DNA of 64,000 nucleotides from Clavelina lepadiformis (GCF_947623445.1 NC_135243.1:18732479-18796478); one strand, 5' to 3'. Shown: positions 36,122-49,930, counted from the stretch's first letter. Program-made: numbers and translations. The notes: a model not told the origin generated them from the letters alone.

Positions 36122-37798
36122 TACCGAGGTATAATTGAGCATGCTGAGGTCACATTAACATTGGGAAAATCTCTGTCCGGCGTCATAATTCACTGAAGAA
36201 ATTCGGGCTCATTCAGCGAGTTTATTGGAAAGTAGCACGTGCTCGAAAGCAGTGGACATTTACGAGAAAAGGCAGAGAAGGCTGTACTTCAAAGATGTTT
36301 TTCTTACTAAATAAATGAACGATTTGTATTTTATGTGTATTATGCGTCAATTGACGCACTTGGTTGTTCTAGGTAGTTTAAAAGCGCGGTCGTTCTAGTG
36401 TTAAAGACTGTATGTTTTCTTGCAGGCTAACTTACTTCGGAATGAACCCTGTAAACTTCTATTGGCCACAGCCTTCAGACCATGACCTTTACTGTACGTG
36501 CACTGCTTCAGCCTATTGCATCTTTAAAATGACCGTAAAAGCAATCCTTAAAAGGTTAAAACAGTAAAACTGATTCGTCATGATGTTGGTGACGACTGAT
36601 GTGAATTTGAACGACAGAAGATTTTATTTACAGGCAGGAATATGGAAGCATTTTTTGTTTAAGAAAGCCATATATTATTCAAATGACTTAATATTATACT
36701 GTTAACGGCAATAGCTCCAGAATTAATCTAAGTTAAAGCGTGAAACTTCAATGTAACTTCACCGATTTATGACGGCCTAAGATTTTATGCGAAGAGCTTT
36801 TGAATGTGTTCACTGTTCACCTAACTGAGTGGATGATATGGAGATAGTGACGCAGCAATTTCAAGAAACAGACAAATAGTATAAGAAAATGCCAAACGTT
36901 AATTTTCTTGCAATGAACACTGAACAGGCTGAGACGAACTCTATTTAACACCAGAATTAAGTCATTTCTTTTGTTATACGTCCTTGTGCTTCAACTATAG
37001 GGTTGCCAGATCACTTGAATTTTTTTCAAGAAAGTTTTGACGTCGAGAGAATACTGGTTTTTTACAACTTGCACACAATAAATACTATTGAATTATATTG
37101 GTGCGGCAAATGCTTATGAAGAAAAAATATATAGCGATAGGTATTCAACCGCATTTACTAAAAGACAATTTTACATTACCTGTCGATGTGCCATTGATGC
37201 ACGATACGCGGGTGTTTATGCCAAGTACCGATTGCTTCATTAAAGATGAGCCGTTGCACCAAAGTCATTCACCAAGTGTTAGTTTTTAATGAAAGCTCTA
37301 AAAGTACAAAAAAGGTGAAAAACTGCTGCTGATTGCAAGCTTTGTACTTTCTGTTCATCTGTACTACCAAAAAAATGTTTTCATAATTAATATATAGGAC
37401 GCTTTTTAAAAAACAATATACTCAAGGACAATGACATGATTTTCTAAGATCAAGGACATGGCTACTTTTGATACCAAATTCAAAGACACTCCTTCGTAGT
37501 CAAAGACGTTTGGCAACCCTAGCTTCAACTCACCCAGTCAGCCAACCCCTTAATCCGCTACTGTGCTTTGTAAATAAAACTGTTACAACATAAGCAGACT
37601 TCTACCGCTTGCAAAGCCAATAACATTCCATTGCATCACATTTATACTTTATTTTATATCTCCAAATACGAAAAAATGAGGTTTCATGCGTAATAACTGG
37701 CGATGGTATATAGATAATTATATAGATAAGTAGATGAATAATGTACACAATCATTCGTAAATTACAATACAACAAACTATTTTTTTACTTTTAACTTT

Positions 37799-37812
37799 TT
37801 TATTATTTTATT
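37799..37812 (-). terminator. Possible polyadenylation signals of the LCCL gene
   Basis: Two AATAAA hexamers on the minus strand (37799-37804 and 37807-37812) lie about 205 bp after the stop codon of the multi-LCCL gene. The surroundings are AT-rich, so chance occurrence is possible. Confidence 0.4.
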
Positions 37813-38016
37813 AATTCCTGTGATTATATTATATGCTTAAACAGCGCTTCGAATTTTCATCTTCAAAAAATTCTGAAAGTAATTGTGAACGTTTACACAC
37901 AACAAAGCAAAAACACGTGCTTTCATACAACATATGGCTGAAAATGATCAAATATACTTCGAAAAAAATTAACTGCATTGTTTTTGTTTTTGTCCACCGT
38001 GTCGTCAGGAAAGCTT

Positions 38017-41000
38017 TTAGCCTAGTATAAACGACCGGAGCCATGAACCGTAAGAGCGACTTGTTATGCCGTTCTTTATGCTGCCAGTATACGACTTCTG
38101 GCCTTGCTTCACGTAGACCACAACTTTTCCGCCGGAATCTAGGGTAAGTATAATAAATTTAAAAGCAGGATTACTATGCTGCACAAAAATATTTGATAAG
38201 GAGGAGCTCCAATTTTCCAAAGTAAAAAGGCAACCTAATTACATGACATTTGCGAGCACGACGACATTATGAAGAAACTATAAAAAACTCTTTCCTACAT
38301 TTGAAACATTTTTTGCATAACAATTGTGGTGCTATGCTTAAGCTCAACGCTGAAATTATCTAAATTCCGAAACACCGATTCTCACAAAGATTTTGGCAAA
38401 TATTTTAATTACGAAAGAATACTTACAATGCCCAAACACTCAGAATGATCCATAAATTTAAAATTAGCCACTAGTTCCTATTCTAATTTGTTATTGCTTG
38501 AGTGGTGTTTATCTGGTGAAGGTGTACCGCTAGGTCCGCGATATATTACTCACTAGTTATTGCACCAAGGTGAATTGCAGCGCGGCAAATCGCAGAATCA
38601 TCGGTATAAACCCCAGTTCCCCAAACAGCAGCGCTTGACGAAAGACATCCGGAAGGACAGAAAACTTCAAAACTTACTGTTTCTGAAGCAAATCTGCTAT
38701 CCCGTGCGTTCGAACTACACGTGACTGCATTTGCCTGGGCTGATGTCGCTGCATAAGAGTGTGCGTAGACATCAAACACTTTCAACGTTTAAATAATAAA
38801 CTTAATAGAAAACAATGTTCGGAAAAAAGGATGATTTTTAAAATCAGCTAACAGTAACATAACATCGCTATAATAACAAAGCAGTGGTTTCAGATGTTGC
38901 GTTTATTTTAATTATAACTACATTGTTTTATCCATTTTTTCACAACTTATTTTCTTTACCTGGAATTGTTTGCTTAAAACTGAAAGATGATTCCCAAGAC
39001 CCATAGGATGAACTTGTAACTGAGTTTCTCTCCACACCTGCATAAGATGATTGACCTGGTTGCTTGTAGACTGTAATTTCACCACCTGAATCTATATATT
39101 AAATAAAGAAAGTTATCAGATTATGATATTTTGTCTTGTTTCTAACACAAATGTGGATCGATTTCTTTAGAAAAGAATTATTTCGCAATTCAATTACGAC
39201 ATTATGCTCACCGTTCAATCTTCCATCATGTATAGCAGCTCTACATATGGATGAATCGTGAGTATAAACAATACTTCCCCACAAAGATCCACTGGACTCG
39301 ACACAACCAGGTGGACAGGTCACTTCAAAACTGGTTAGCGAAGTGAACCTCGCATCACGGGCAGTTGTTGTGCAGATAATTGAAAAACCTGTGCAACATA
39401 ATTCCGTTCATACCGTGAATTTGTGTAAAACGATTAAAACAAACACCAAAAAAGTTGAAAATTCTTTTTTCACCTTAAAAAGAGGTTGATTATTGTAACA
39501 ATTTTGTTGTTGTTTATGAAGACTACTTTGGTCAAAAACTTAAATTGCATGCTGTTAAGAGCGCAACTGTTAACTTGGAAAATGTGGATAATTAAATATT
39601 AATGAAACGTTTTCAGCTGCTTAAAACAAATATTACATTTTGGTTGATATAAGATTTGTAGTTTCCAAGTTTTGACACAGGAACTACTTGGTATATACCA
39701 TTAGATTTACCATTAGGGATTTCTGATGTAAACGTGAAAGATGAATCCCAAGCTCCATATGATGAACTTGTTATTGAGTTTCTCTCAATACCGGTATAAG
39801 ATGATTGACCTGGTTGTCTGAAGACTGTGAGATCTCCACCATTATCTGGATTAAAAGATAGCCGTTAACTAAAAATGCATGAGAATTTAGAAAAGCTTCA
39901 TTTACCATTAATTTAATATTAAAATTACTGTCCAAAGACTAAATGATTATACGTTGAAGATGCAATAACATTTGTAAATGCGAAATTAAATTTTTCAATG
40001 GACAGCTTTGCATCATGAACGGCAAGCTTTCATTTCGATTATCAGATACAAATAGTAACAAATTTTCCAAAAATTAATCTTTCGAGGTATTCATTGAAGT
40101 CCCCCACCCCCCCTAAAAAAAAATCAAAGAAAAAAATTAGTTTTTTTGTAATTACAGTTATATCAGAAAGTTTATAAGTTTTATTTCATAATGCTTGAAC
40201 AATAAAAGTTAAAATAGTTTACCAGTCAGCCTTCCATCGTGAATGGCAGCTCTACATATGGATGAATCGTGAGTATAAACAGCACTTCCCCAAATATTTC
40301 CATTGGATTCAACACAGCCAGATGGACAAGTCACTTCAAAACTATTTTGAGAAGTAAATCTCGCATCACGGGCAGTTGTTGTGCAGGTAATGGAACGATC
40401 TTCGAAAGTAAAAACATTCCTTTAACAGTTGTTTCATTTAGAAAGTAAAAGCGACTTATTGTTGTATCACAGAAGGCTAATTGCAAAATGATACTTATTT
40501 TATTAGTTGATATTTTTAGAAAGACATGTTTAATTAACATCAGTAAACATTTGTCGTTCAATAATTATTTTTACAACCAATCGGTTTCAGAAGTTGTTTT
40601 ATTTTGTTTAAAACTACGTTGTTTTATACTTTTCTTCACAAACTCATTTTCTTTACCTGGAATTGTTTGCCTAAAACTGAAAGATGAACCCCAAGACCCA
40701 TAGGATGAACTTGTAACTGAGTTTCTCTCCACACCTGTATAAGATGATTGACCTGGTTGCTTGTACACTGTAATTTCACCACCTGAATCTATATATTAAA
40801 TAAAGAAAGTTATGAGATTATGATATTTTATCTTGTTTCTAACACAAATGTGGATCGATTTCTTTGGAAAAAAATAATTTCGCAATTCAATTACGGCATT
40901 ATGCTCACCGTTCAATCTTCCATCATGTATAGCAGCTCTACATATGGATGAATCGTGAGTATAAACAACATTTCCCCACAAAGATCCACTGGACTCGACA

Positions 41001-44000
41001 CAAACAGATGGACAGGTCACTTCAAAACTGGTTAGCGAAGTGAACCTCGCATCACGGGCAGTTGTTGTGCAGATAATTGAAAAACCTGTGCAACATAATT
41101 CCGTTCATACCGTGAATTTGTGTAAAACGATTAAAACAAACACCAAAAAAGTTGAAAATTCTTTTTTCACCTTAAAAAGAGGTTGATTATTGTAACAATT
41201 TTGTTGTTGTTTATGAAGACTACTTTGGTCAAAAACTTAAATTGCATGCTGTTAAGAGCGCAACTGTTAACTTGGAAAATGTGGATAATTAAATATTAAT
41301 GAAACGTTTTCAGCTGCTTAAAACAAATATTACATTTTGGTTGATATAAGATTTGTAGTTTCCAAGTTTTGACACAGGAACTACTTGGTATATACCATTA
41401 GATTTACCATTAGGGATTTCTGATGTAAACGTGAAAGATGAATCCCAAGCTCCATATGATGAACTTGTTATTGAGTTTCTCTCAATACCGGTATAAGATG
41501 ATTGACCTGGTTGTCTGAAGACTGTGAGATCTCCACCATTATCTGGATTAAAAGATAGCCGTTAACTAAAAATGCATGAGAATTTAGAAAAGCTTCATTT
41601 ACCATTAATTTAATATTAAAATTACTGTCCAAAGACTAAATGATTATACGTTGAAGATGCAATAACATTTGTAAATGCGAAATTAAATTTTTCAATGGAC
41701 AGCTTTGCATCATGAACGGCAAGCTTTCATTTCGATTATCAGATACAAATAGTAACAAATTTTCCAAAAATTAATCTTTCGAGGTATTCATTGAAGTCCC
41801 CCACCCCCCCTCAAAAAAAATCAAAGAAAAAAATTAGTTTTTTTGTAATTACAGTTATATCAGAAAGTTTATAAGTTTTATTTCATAATGCTTGAACAAT
41901 AAAAGTTAAAATAGTTTACCAGTCAGCCTTCCATCGTGAATGGCAGCTCTACATATGGATGAATCGTGAGTATAAACAGCACTTCCCCAAATATTTCCAT
42001 TGGATTCAACACAGCCAGATGGACAAGTCACTTCAAAACTATTTTGAGAAGTAAATCTCGCATCACGGGCAGTTGTTGTGCAGGTAATGGAACGATCTTC
42101 GAAAGTAAAAACATTCCTTTAACAGTTGTTTCATTTAGAAAGTAAAAGCGACTTATTGTTGTATCACAGAAGGCTAATTGCAAAATGATACTTATTTTAT
42201 TAGTTGATATTTTTAGAAAGACATGTTTAATTAACATCAGTAAACATTTGTCGTTCAATAATTATTTTTACAACCAATCGGTTTCAGAAGTTGTTTTATT
42301 TTGTTTAAAACTACGTTGTTTTATACTTTTCTTCACAAACTCATTTTCTTTACCTGGAATTGTTTGCCTAAAACTGAAAGATGAACCCCAAGACCCATAG
42401 GATGAACTTGTAACTGAGTTTCTCTCCACACCTGTATAAGATGATTGACCTGGTTGCTTGTACACTGTAATTTCACCACCTGAATCTATATATTAAATAA
42501 AGAAAGTTATGAGATTATGATATTTTATCTTGTTTCTAACACAAATGTGGATCGATTTCTTTGGAAAAAAATAATTTCGCAATTCAATTACGGCATTATG
42601 CTCACCGTTCAATCTTCCATCATGTATAGCAGCTCTACATATGGATGAATCGTGAGTATAAACAACATTTCCCCACAAAGATCCACTGGACTCGACACAA
42701 ACAGATGGACAGGTCACTTCAAAACTGGTTAGCGAAGTGAACCTCGCATCACGGGCAGTTGTTGTGCAGATAATTGAAAAACCTGTGCAACATAATTCCG
42801 TTCATACCGTGAATTTGTGTAAAACGATTAAAACAAACACCAAAAAAGTTGAAAATTCTTTTTTCACCTTAAAAAGAGGTTGATTATTGTAACAATTTTG
42901 TTATTGTTTATGAAGACTACTTTGTTCAAAAACTTAAATTGCATGCTGTTAAGAGCGCAACTGTTAACTTGGCAAATGTGGATAATTAAATATTATTGAA
43001 ACGTTTTCAGCTGCTTAAAACAAATATTACATTTTGGTTGATATAAGATTTGTAGTTTCCAAGTTTTGACACAGGAACTACTTGGTATATACCATTAGAT
43101 TTACCATTAGGGATTTCTGATGTAAACGTGAAAGATGAATCCCAAGCTACATATGATGAACTTGTTATTGAGTTTCTCTCAATACCGGTATAAGATGATT
43201 GACCTGATTGTCTGAAGACTGTGAGAACTCCACCATTATCTGGATTAAAAGATAGCCGTTAACTAAAAATGCATGAGAATTTAGGAAAGCTTCATTTACC
43301 ATTAAGTTTATATTAAAATTACTGTCCAAAGACTAAATGATTATACGTTGAAGATGCAATAACGTTAGCAAATGCGAAATTAAATTTTTCAATGGACAGC
43401 TTTGCATCATGAACTGCAAGCTTTCATTTCGATTATAGGATAGAAATAATAACAACTCTTTTAAAATTAATCTTTCGAGGTATTCATCAAATTTCCCCAC
43501 CCTCTATTCCTAGCCCCCCAAAAAAAAACATTGAAAGAAAAATATTAGTTTTTGGTAATTACAGTTATATCTGAAAGTTAATGAATTTTATTTCATAATG
43601 CTGGGGTAATAAAAGTTAAAACAGTTTACCAGTCAGCCTTCCATCGTGAATGGCAGCTCTACATATGGATGAATCGTGAGTATAAACAGCACTTCCCCAA
43701 ATATTTCCATTGGATTCAACACAGCCAGATGAACAGGTCACTTCAAAACTATTTTGAGAAGTAAATCTCGCATCACGGGCAGTTGTTGTGCAGGTAATGG
43801 AACGATCTTCGAAAGTAAAAACATTCGTTTAACAGTTGTTTCATTTAGAAAGTAAAAGCGACTTATTGTTGTATCACAGAAGGCTACTTGCAAAATGATA
43901 CTTATTTTATTAGTTGATATTTTTTGAAAGACATGTTTAATTAACATCAGTAAACATTTGTCGTATAATAATTATTTTTACAACCAATTGGTTTCAGAAG

Positions 44001-47000
44001 TTGTTTTATTTTGTTTAAAACTACGTTGTTTTATACTTTTCTTCACAAACTCATTTTCTTTACCTGGAATTGTTTGCCTAAAACTGAAAGATGAACCCCA
44101 AGACCCATAGGATGAACTTGTAACTGAGTTTCTCTCCACACCTGTATAAGATGATTGACCTGGTTGCTTGTAGACTGTAACTTCACCACCTGTATCTATA
44201 TATTAAATAAAGAAAGTTATCAGATTATGATATTTTGTATTGTTTCTAACACAAATGTGGATCGATTTCTTTAGAAAAGAATAATTTGCAATTCAATTAT
44301 GACGTTATGCTCACCGTTCAATCTTCCATCATGTATAGCAGCTCTACATATGGACGAATCGTGAGTATAAACAATACTTCCCCAAACATTTCCATTAGAA
44401 TCAACACAATCAGATGGACAGGTCACTTTAAAACTAGTTTCGGAAGTAAACCTCGCATCACGGGCAGTTGTTGTGCAGATAATTGAAAATCCTGTGCAAC
44501 ATAATTCTGTTTATACCGTAAATTTGTGTAAAACGATTAAAACAAACACCAAAAAAGTTGAAAATTCTTTTTTCACCTTAAAAAGAGGTTGATTATTGTA
44601 ACAATTTTGTTGTTGTTTATGAAGACTACTTTGATCAAAAACTTAAATTGCATGCTGTTAAGAGCGCAACTGCTAACTTGGCAAATGTGGATAATTAAAT
44701 ATTATTGAAACGTTTTAAGCTGCTTAAAACAAATATTACATTTTGGTTGATATTAGATTTGTAGTTTCCAAGTTTTGACACAGGAACTACTTCGTATATA
44801 CCATTAGATTTACCATTAGGGATTTCTGATGTAAACGTGAAAGATGAATCCCAAGCTCCATATGATGAACTTGTTATTGAGTTTCTCTCAATACCGGTAT
44901 AAGATGATTGACCTGGTTGTCTGAAGACTGTGAGATCTCCACCATTATCTGGATTAAAAGATAGCCGTTAACAAAAAATGCATGAGAATTTAGGAAAGCT
45001 TCATTTACCATTAAGTTAATATTAAAATTACTGTCCAAAGACTAAACGATTATACGTTGAAGATGCAATAACATTTGTAAAAGCGAAATTAAATTTTTCA
45101 ATGGACAGCTTTGCATCATGAACGGCAAGCTTTCATTTCGATTATCAGATACAAATAGTAACAAACTTTCCAAAATTAATCTTTCGAGGTATTCATTGAA
45201 GTCCCCCACCACCCCCCCCAAAATAAAAACATTAAAATAATTTAGTTTTTTGTAATTACAGTTATATCTGAAAGTTTATAAGTTTTATTTCATAATGCTG
45301 GGGTAATAAAAGTTAAAACAGTTTACCAGTCAGCCTTCCATCGTGAATGGCAGCTCTACATATGGATGAATCGTGAGTATAAACAGCACTTCCCCAAATA
45401 TTTCCATTGGATTCAACACAGCCAGATGGACAGGTCACTTCAAAACTATTTTGAGAAGTAAATCTCGCATCACGGGCAGTTGTTGTGCAGGTAAGGGAAC
45501 GATCTTCAAAAGTAAAAACATTCGTTTAACAGTTGTTTCATTTAGAAAGTAAAAGCAACTTATTGTAGTATCACAGAAGGCTAATTGCAAAATGATACTT
45601 ATTTTATTCTTTGATATTTTTTGAAAGACAAGTTTTTTTAACATCAGTAAACATTTGTCGTATAATAATTATTTTTACAACCCATTGATTTCAGATGTTG
45701 CTTTTTTTATGTATAACCATGTTGTTTGAACCATTTTTTCAAAAATCTATTTTTTACCTGGAATTGTTTGCCTAAAACTGAAAGATGATCCCCAAGACCC
45801 ATAGGATGAACTTGTAACTGAGTTTCTCTCCACACCTGTATAAGATGATTGACCTGGTTGTTTGTAGACTGTAATTTCACCACCTGAGTCTATATATTAA
45901 GTAAAGAAAGTCATAAGATTATGATATTTTGTCTTGTTTCTAACACAAATGGGGATCGATTTCTTTAGAAAAGAATAATTTGCAATTCAATTATGACGTT
46001 ATGCTCACCGTTCAATCTTCCATCATGTATAGCAGCTCTGCATATGGATGAATCGTGAGTATAAACAACATTTCCCCAAACATTTCCATTAGAATCAACA
46101 CAATCAAATGGACAGGTCACTTTAAAACTAGTTTCGGAAGTAAACCTCGCATCACGGGCAGTTGTTGTGCAGATAATTGAAAATCCTGTGCAACATAATT
46201 CTGTTTATACCGTGAATTTGTGTAAAACGATTAAAACATACACCAAAAAAGTTGAAAATTCTTTTTTCACCTTAAAAAGAGGTTGATTATTGAAACAATT
46301 TTGTTGTTGTTTATGAAGACTACTTTGATCAAAAACTTAAATTGCATGCTGTTAAGAGCGCAACTGCTAACTTGGCAAATGTGGATAATTAAATATTATT
46401 GAAACGTTTTCAGCTGCTTAAAACAAATATTACATTTTGGTTGATATAAGATTTGTAGTTTCCAAGTTTTGACACAGGAACTACTTCGTATATACCATTA
46501 GATTTACCATTAGGGATTTCTGATGTAAAAGTGAAAGATGAATCCCAAGCTCCATACGATGAACTTGTTATTGAGTTTCTCTCAATACCGGTATAAGATG
46601 ATTGACCTGGTTGTCTGAAGACTGTGAGATCTCCACCATTATCTGGATTAAAAGATAGCCGTTAACAAAAAATGCATGAGAATTTAGGAAAGCTTCATTT
46701 ACCATTAAGTTAATATTAAAATTACTGTCCAAAGACTAAATGATTAATTATACGTTGAAGATGCAATAACATTTGTAAATGCGAAATTAAATTTTTCAAT
46801 GGACAGCTTTGCATCATGAACTGCAAGCTTTCATTTCGATTATAGGATAGAAATAATAACAACTCTTTTAAAATTAATCTTTCGAGGTATTCATCAAATT
46901 CCCCCACCCCCTAGTCCTAGCCCCCCAAAAAAAAACATTGAAAGAAAAATATTAGTTTTTGGTAATTACAGTTATATCTGAAAGTTAATGAGTTTCATTT

Positions 47001-49930
47001 CATAATGCTTGAGTAATAAAGGTTAAAACAGTTTACCAGTCAGCCGTCCATCGTGAATGGCAGCTCTACATATGGATGAATCGTGAGTATAAACAGCACT
47101 TCCCCAAATATTTCCATCGGATTCAACACAGCCAGATGGACAGGTCACTTCAAAACTATTTTGAGAAGTAAATCTCGCATCACGGGCAGTTGTTGTGCAG
47201 GTAAGGGAACGATCTTCGCAAATAAAAACATTCGTTTAACAGTTGTTTCATTTAGAAAGTAAAAGCGACTTATTGTTGTATCACAGAAGGCTAATTGCAA
47301 AATGACACTTGTGTTATTAGTTGATATTTTTGGAAAGGCATGTTTAATTAACATCAGTAAACATTTGTCGTGTAATAATTATTTTTACAACCCATTGATT
47401 TCAGGAGTTGTTTTATTTTACTTATAACTACATTGTTTTTTCCATTTTTTCACAAACTTATTTTTTACCTGGAATTGTTTGCCTAAAACTGAAAGATGAT
47501 CCCCAAGACCCATAGGATGAACTTGTAACTGAGTTTCTCTCCACACCAGTATTAGATGATTGACCTGGTTGCTTGTAGACTGTAATTTCACCACCTGAAT
47601 CTATATATTAAATAAAGAAAGTTTTGAGATTATGATATTTTGTATTGTTTCTAACACAAATGTGGATCGATTTCTTTAAAAAAGAATTATTTCGCAATTC
47701 AATTACGACATTATGCTCACCGTTCAATCTTCCATCATGTATGGCAGCTCTACATATGGATGAATCGTGAGTATAAACAATACTTCCCCACAAAGATCCA
47801 CTGGAATCGACACATCCAGATGGACAGGTCACTTTAAAACTAATTAGCGAAGTAAATCTCGCATCACGGGCAGTTGTTGTGCAGGTAATTACAGGGTGTG
47901 AATCACCTGCAAAATTCCTTGAAAACTTTACCACAAATTATCGATGTGAAAAACATTATTCAAACGGTTTTTTAAATAAGCATTACATGTCGATTTGCAA
48001 ATTTGTTAGGTATGTATGTAGTTAATGTTTGAAAAACAAATTTGTGGGGAACTTTTTATTTCCCATATTAAAGTATCATCAATCGAGGTTTTCATGCATT
48101 TCAAAAAAATATCAGCACCAAACTTTACGTGCTTAACTCGTAAAAAATCACCTTCCATATGGAGACCTCTATAGATTGAATGAAATAAATTGCGTTATAA
48201 CAGTACTAAAAGAATTTTACACGAAATAGAGCGTTCCAGTAATAGTTGGTAAAAGTTTTGGGGAGCCCTTAACTCTTTAAAAGATAAAACTATTATAGAT
48301 AATTTATTCGCAAAGTGATGTTTCTACATCCACTCCAACTCAAAGTGGTGTTTAGAAAGCTGTAATAAAAACAGGAGTAAATTATAAAAAAGTTTTTAAG
48401 GAAAACTTAAAAATCTTAAGACGTTTCCATCATCTTTGCGCTTGCATCAATTAGTTTTCTTAACTTTAGTCTGAGCAAGGTTTTTTTCTTTTCATACCTG
48501 CGATGTCACAGTTCTTTATTTTTCTTCATTATGGTATAATTGTTCCTATTGTTAAGCAAATTTGTAAATCCTTAAGGGTCGTATGTCCAGTTTTCGCTAG
48601 TAGCATGAACTTTGGTTGTGAGACGACTGTATATAATCGAGCTAGTGGCATGAATTTTTATTCAGCTATCTCAGTTATATAATAGGCGGAGTGATGTTAA
48701 CCTCAGAAATGTCATTATGATGTAAAATTGGCATCAATGTGTATTGAGCTCATAACTTGTTGCTTACCAACAAACGTAAAAATGTAGACTACTTTTTAGC
48801 ACGGCCCCTAGTGAGATATGTGCAAAGGAAGTAGTGATACTAGTACTAGGTAGTTCATGCTAGCCCTGTTCGGACTACTGACCGTTAGCATGACTTTTAG
48901 TTTGTGCTATACTATAAAGAGAACTGTGCATATAGCACCAGTTTTTAGATAAACAAAGGAAAACGAATACAGACTTTTCATATTACAATTTAATGTCACT
49001 AAGGAAAGGTTTGAAATGGTAGTCTAACTTAGAAGTTTGAGTTAGGCAAAAATACGCATTTATCAGTTCTCACTTTTATTATTCAGAAAAAGAGTACAAA
49101 GCTCTTACATGCGTTCTGATATGACACGAATATTACAATACTGTGTTACATCATGATCAGATACGTTATGTTTATGATTAGAACGCCGTGTTTAGAAAAT
49201 TTTGTTTTGCTGTTCTAGCTAGAGTAACTTAGTCATAGCATACGTTTGTAATAATGGAAGGAAGGTTTTCGAAAGCTTTGAAATGGTTTTTACTTTGTGG
49301 TGATGATAAAAAATATAAAAGTACTACAATAAAACGTTTTAAATGATTATAAATCTTTTTCAGTCGGTTTCATTCCTATCGAAAGGTATAACGCAAGCAA
49401 AGCACTTCACGTTTTTTTACTTGATCCAACGAACTAATTGTCGTATGATACAAGGATGTTGTTCAGGAGTTTATTATGCCTATTTTATTTTTATTTATTT
49501 TTTATTATATTAGTTCATTTTATTATACTGTTTATTATAAAAACGCTACAGCCTTGCCTTCATACGTAGACAACGGTGTCAGCCGGCAGTAAGTAAAGAC
49601 GTTCTCACCATACTTAAAGTCCTATATAGCTAAAAAAACAAAACGACGGAGTATATGCAAAGACCTTTACCTCAAATATACTGTATGTAGGGGTAATTAG
49701 GCCAGGGATGCAGTGCTAAAAAAAACGAAATGTGGGAACGCACATTTTTTCAAATAGTGGCCAAATGTGGGAACTCCTAAAAATAGCCATTTTCAACAGT
49801 ACTTCCCAAAAGAATAAAGTGTGGCAACGCCGTTCCTACTCCACTACATCCGTGATATAGACGAACAAGCGTGATACTCACAGACTGAAATTCTCAGCAA
49901 CAGGAGAGCCAGTGATCCATACAAAAGCAT
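38017..49930 (-). CDS. Secreted protein with 12 tandem LCCL domains
   Basis: Twenty-five minus-strand exons, all joined in phase 1: a signal exon 49930-49882, then twelve pairs. They are 47906-47721/47600-47469, 47213-47037/46642-46508, 46185-46009/45889-45758, 45503-45327/44948-44814, 44491-44315/44195-44064, 43806-43630/43239-43105, 42782-42606/42485-42354, 42096-41920/41542-41408, 41085-40909/40788-40657, 40399-40223/39845-39711, 39388-39212/39091-38960 and 38748-38554/38138-38017. Total 3789 nt, 1262 aa. The signal peptide is MLLYGSLALLLLRISVC. The first exon of each pair codes C-x-TARDARF, CPxGC, YTHDSSICRAAIHDG; the second codes GGEITVYKQPGQSSYTG and SYGSWGSSFSF. Together these form the four-cysteine LCCL fold of Coch, CRISPLD and Limulus factor C. 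No transmembrane segment or other domain was seen. A lectin-like, matrix or defence role is only inferred. Confidence 0.88.
39312..42902. repeat. Recent 1697-bp tandem duplication in the LCCL array
   Basis: 39312-41205 and 41009-42902 are aligned at an offset of exactly 1697 bp over about 1.89 kb, exons and introns alike. By eye I see one base difference (in the poly-C/A run, 40115 versus 41812). The unit contains four exons, or two LCCL domains. The neighbouring units at 1.69-1.71 kb spacing are clearly more diverged. This indicates a very recent unequal crossover, gene conversion, or an assembly duplication. Confidence 0.93.
49706..49851. mobile_element. Short inverted-repeat element (MITE)
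   Basis: GGATGCAGTG at the left and CACTACATCC at the right are inverted repeats with one mismatch, enclosing 146 bp with three GTGGGAACG/GTGGCAACG words. It ends 31 bp from the signal-peptide exon of the LCCL gene, inside its first intron. Confidence 0.55.

Larger units (their letters stand above)
26733..38016. other. Gene-poor stretch of decayed duplications and mobile elements
   Basis: About 11 kb between the SLC22 5' end and the LCCL gene 3' end. I found no credible exon in it. It holds the duplicated segments, hAT MITE, dispersed repeats and transposon derivative listed separately. Open frames at 28427-28729, 30217-30715, 35402-35611 and 37098-37289 match no family I recognise. Confidence 0.5.

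Noticed and set aside
40488..42400. Two identical plus-strand open frames of 71 codons (40488-40703 and 42185-42400).
   Set aside because: They are antisense to intron and exon sequence of the LCCL gene and are identical only because of the 1697-bp duplication.
38017..47906. The evenly spaced repeats between 38 and 48 kb as a satellite or CRISPR-like array.
   Set aside because: Spacing follows exons; frame, splice sites and LCCL residues are conserved in every unit, which shows a coding array.
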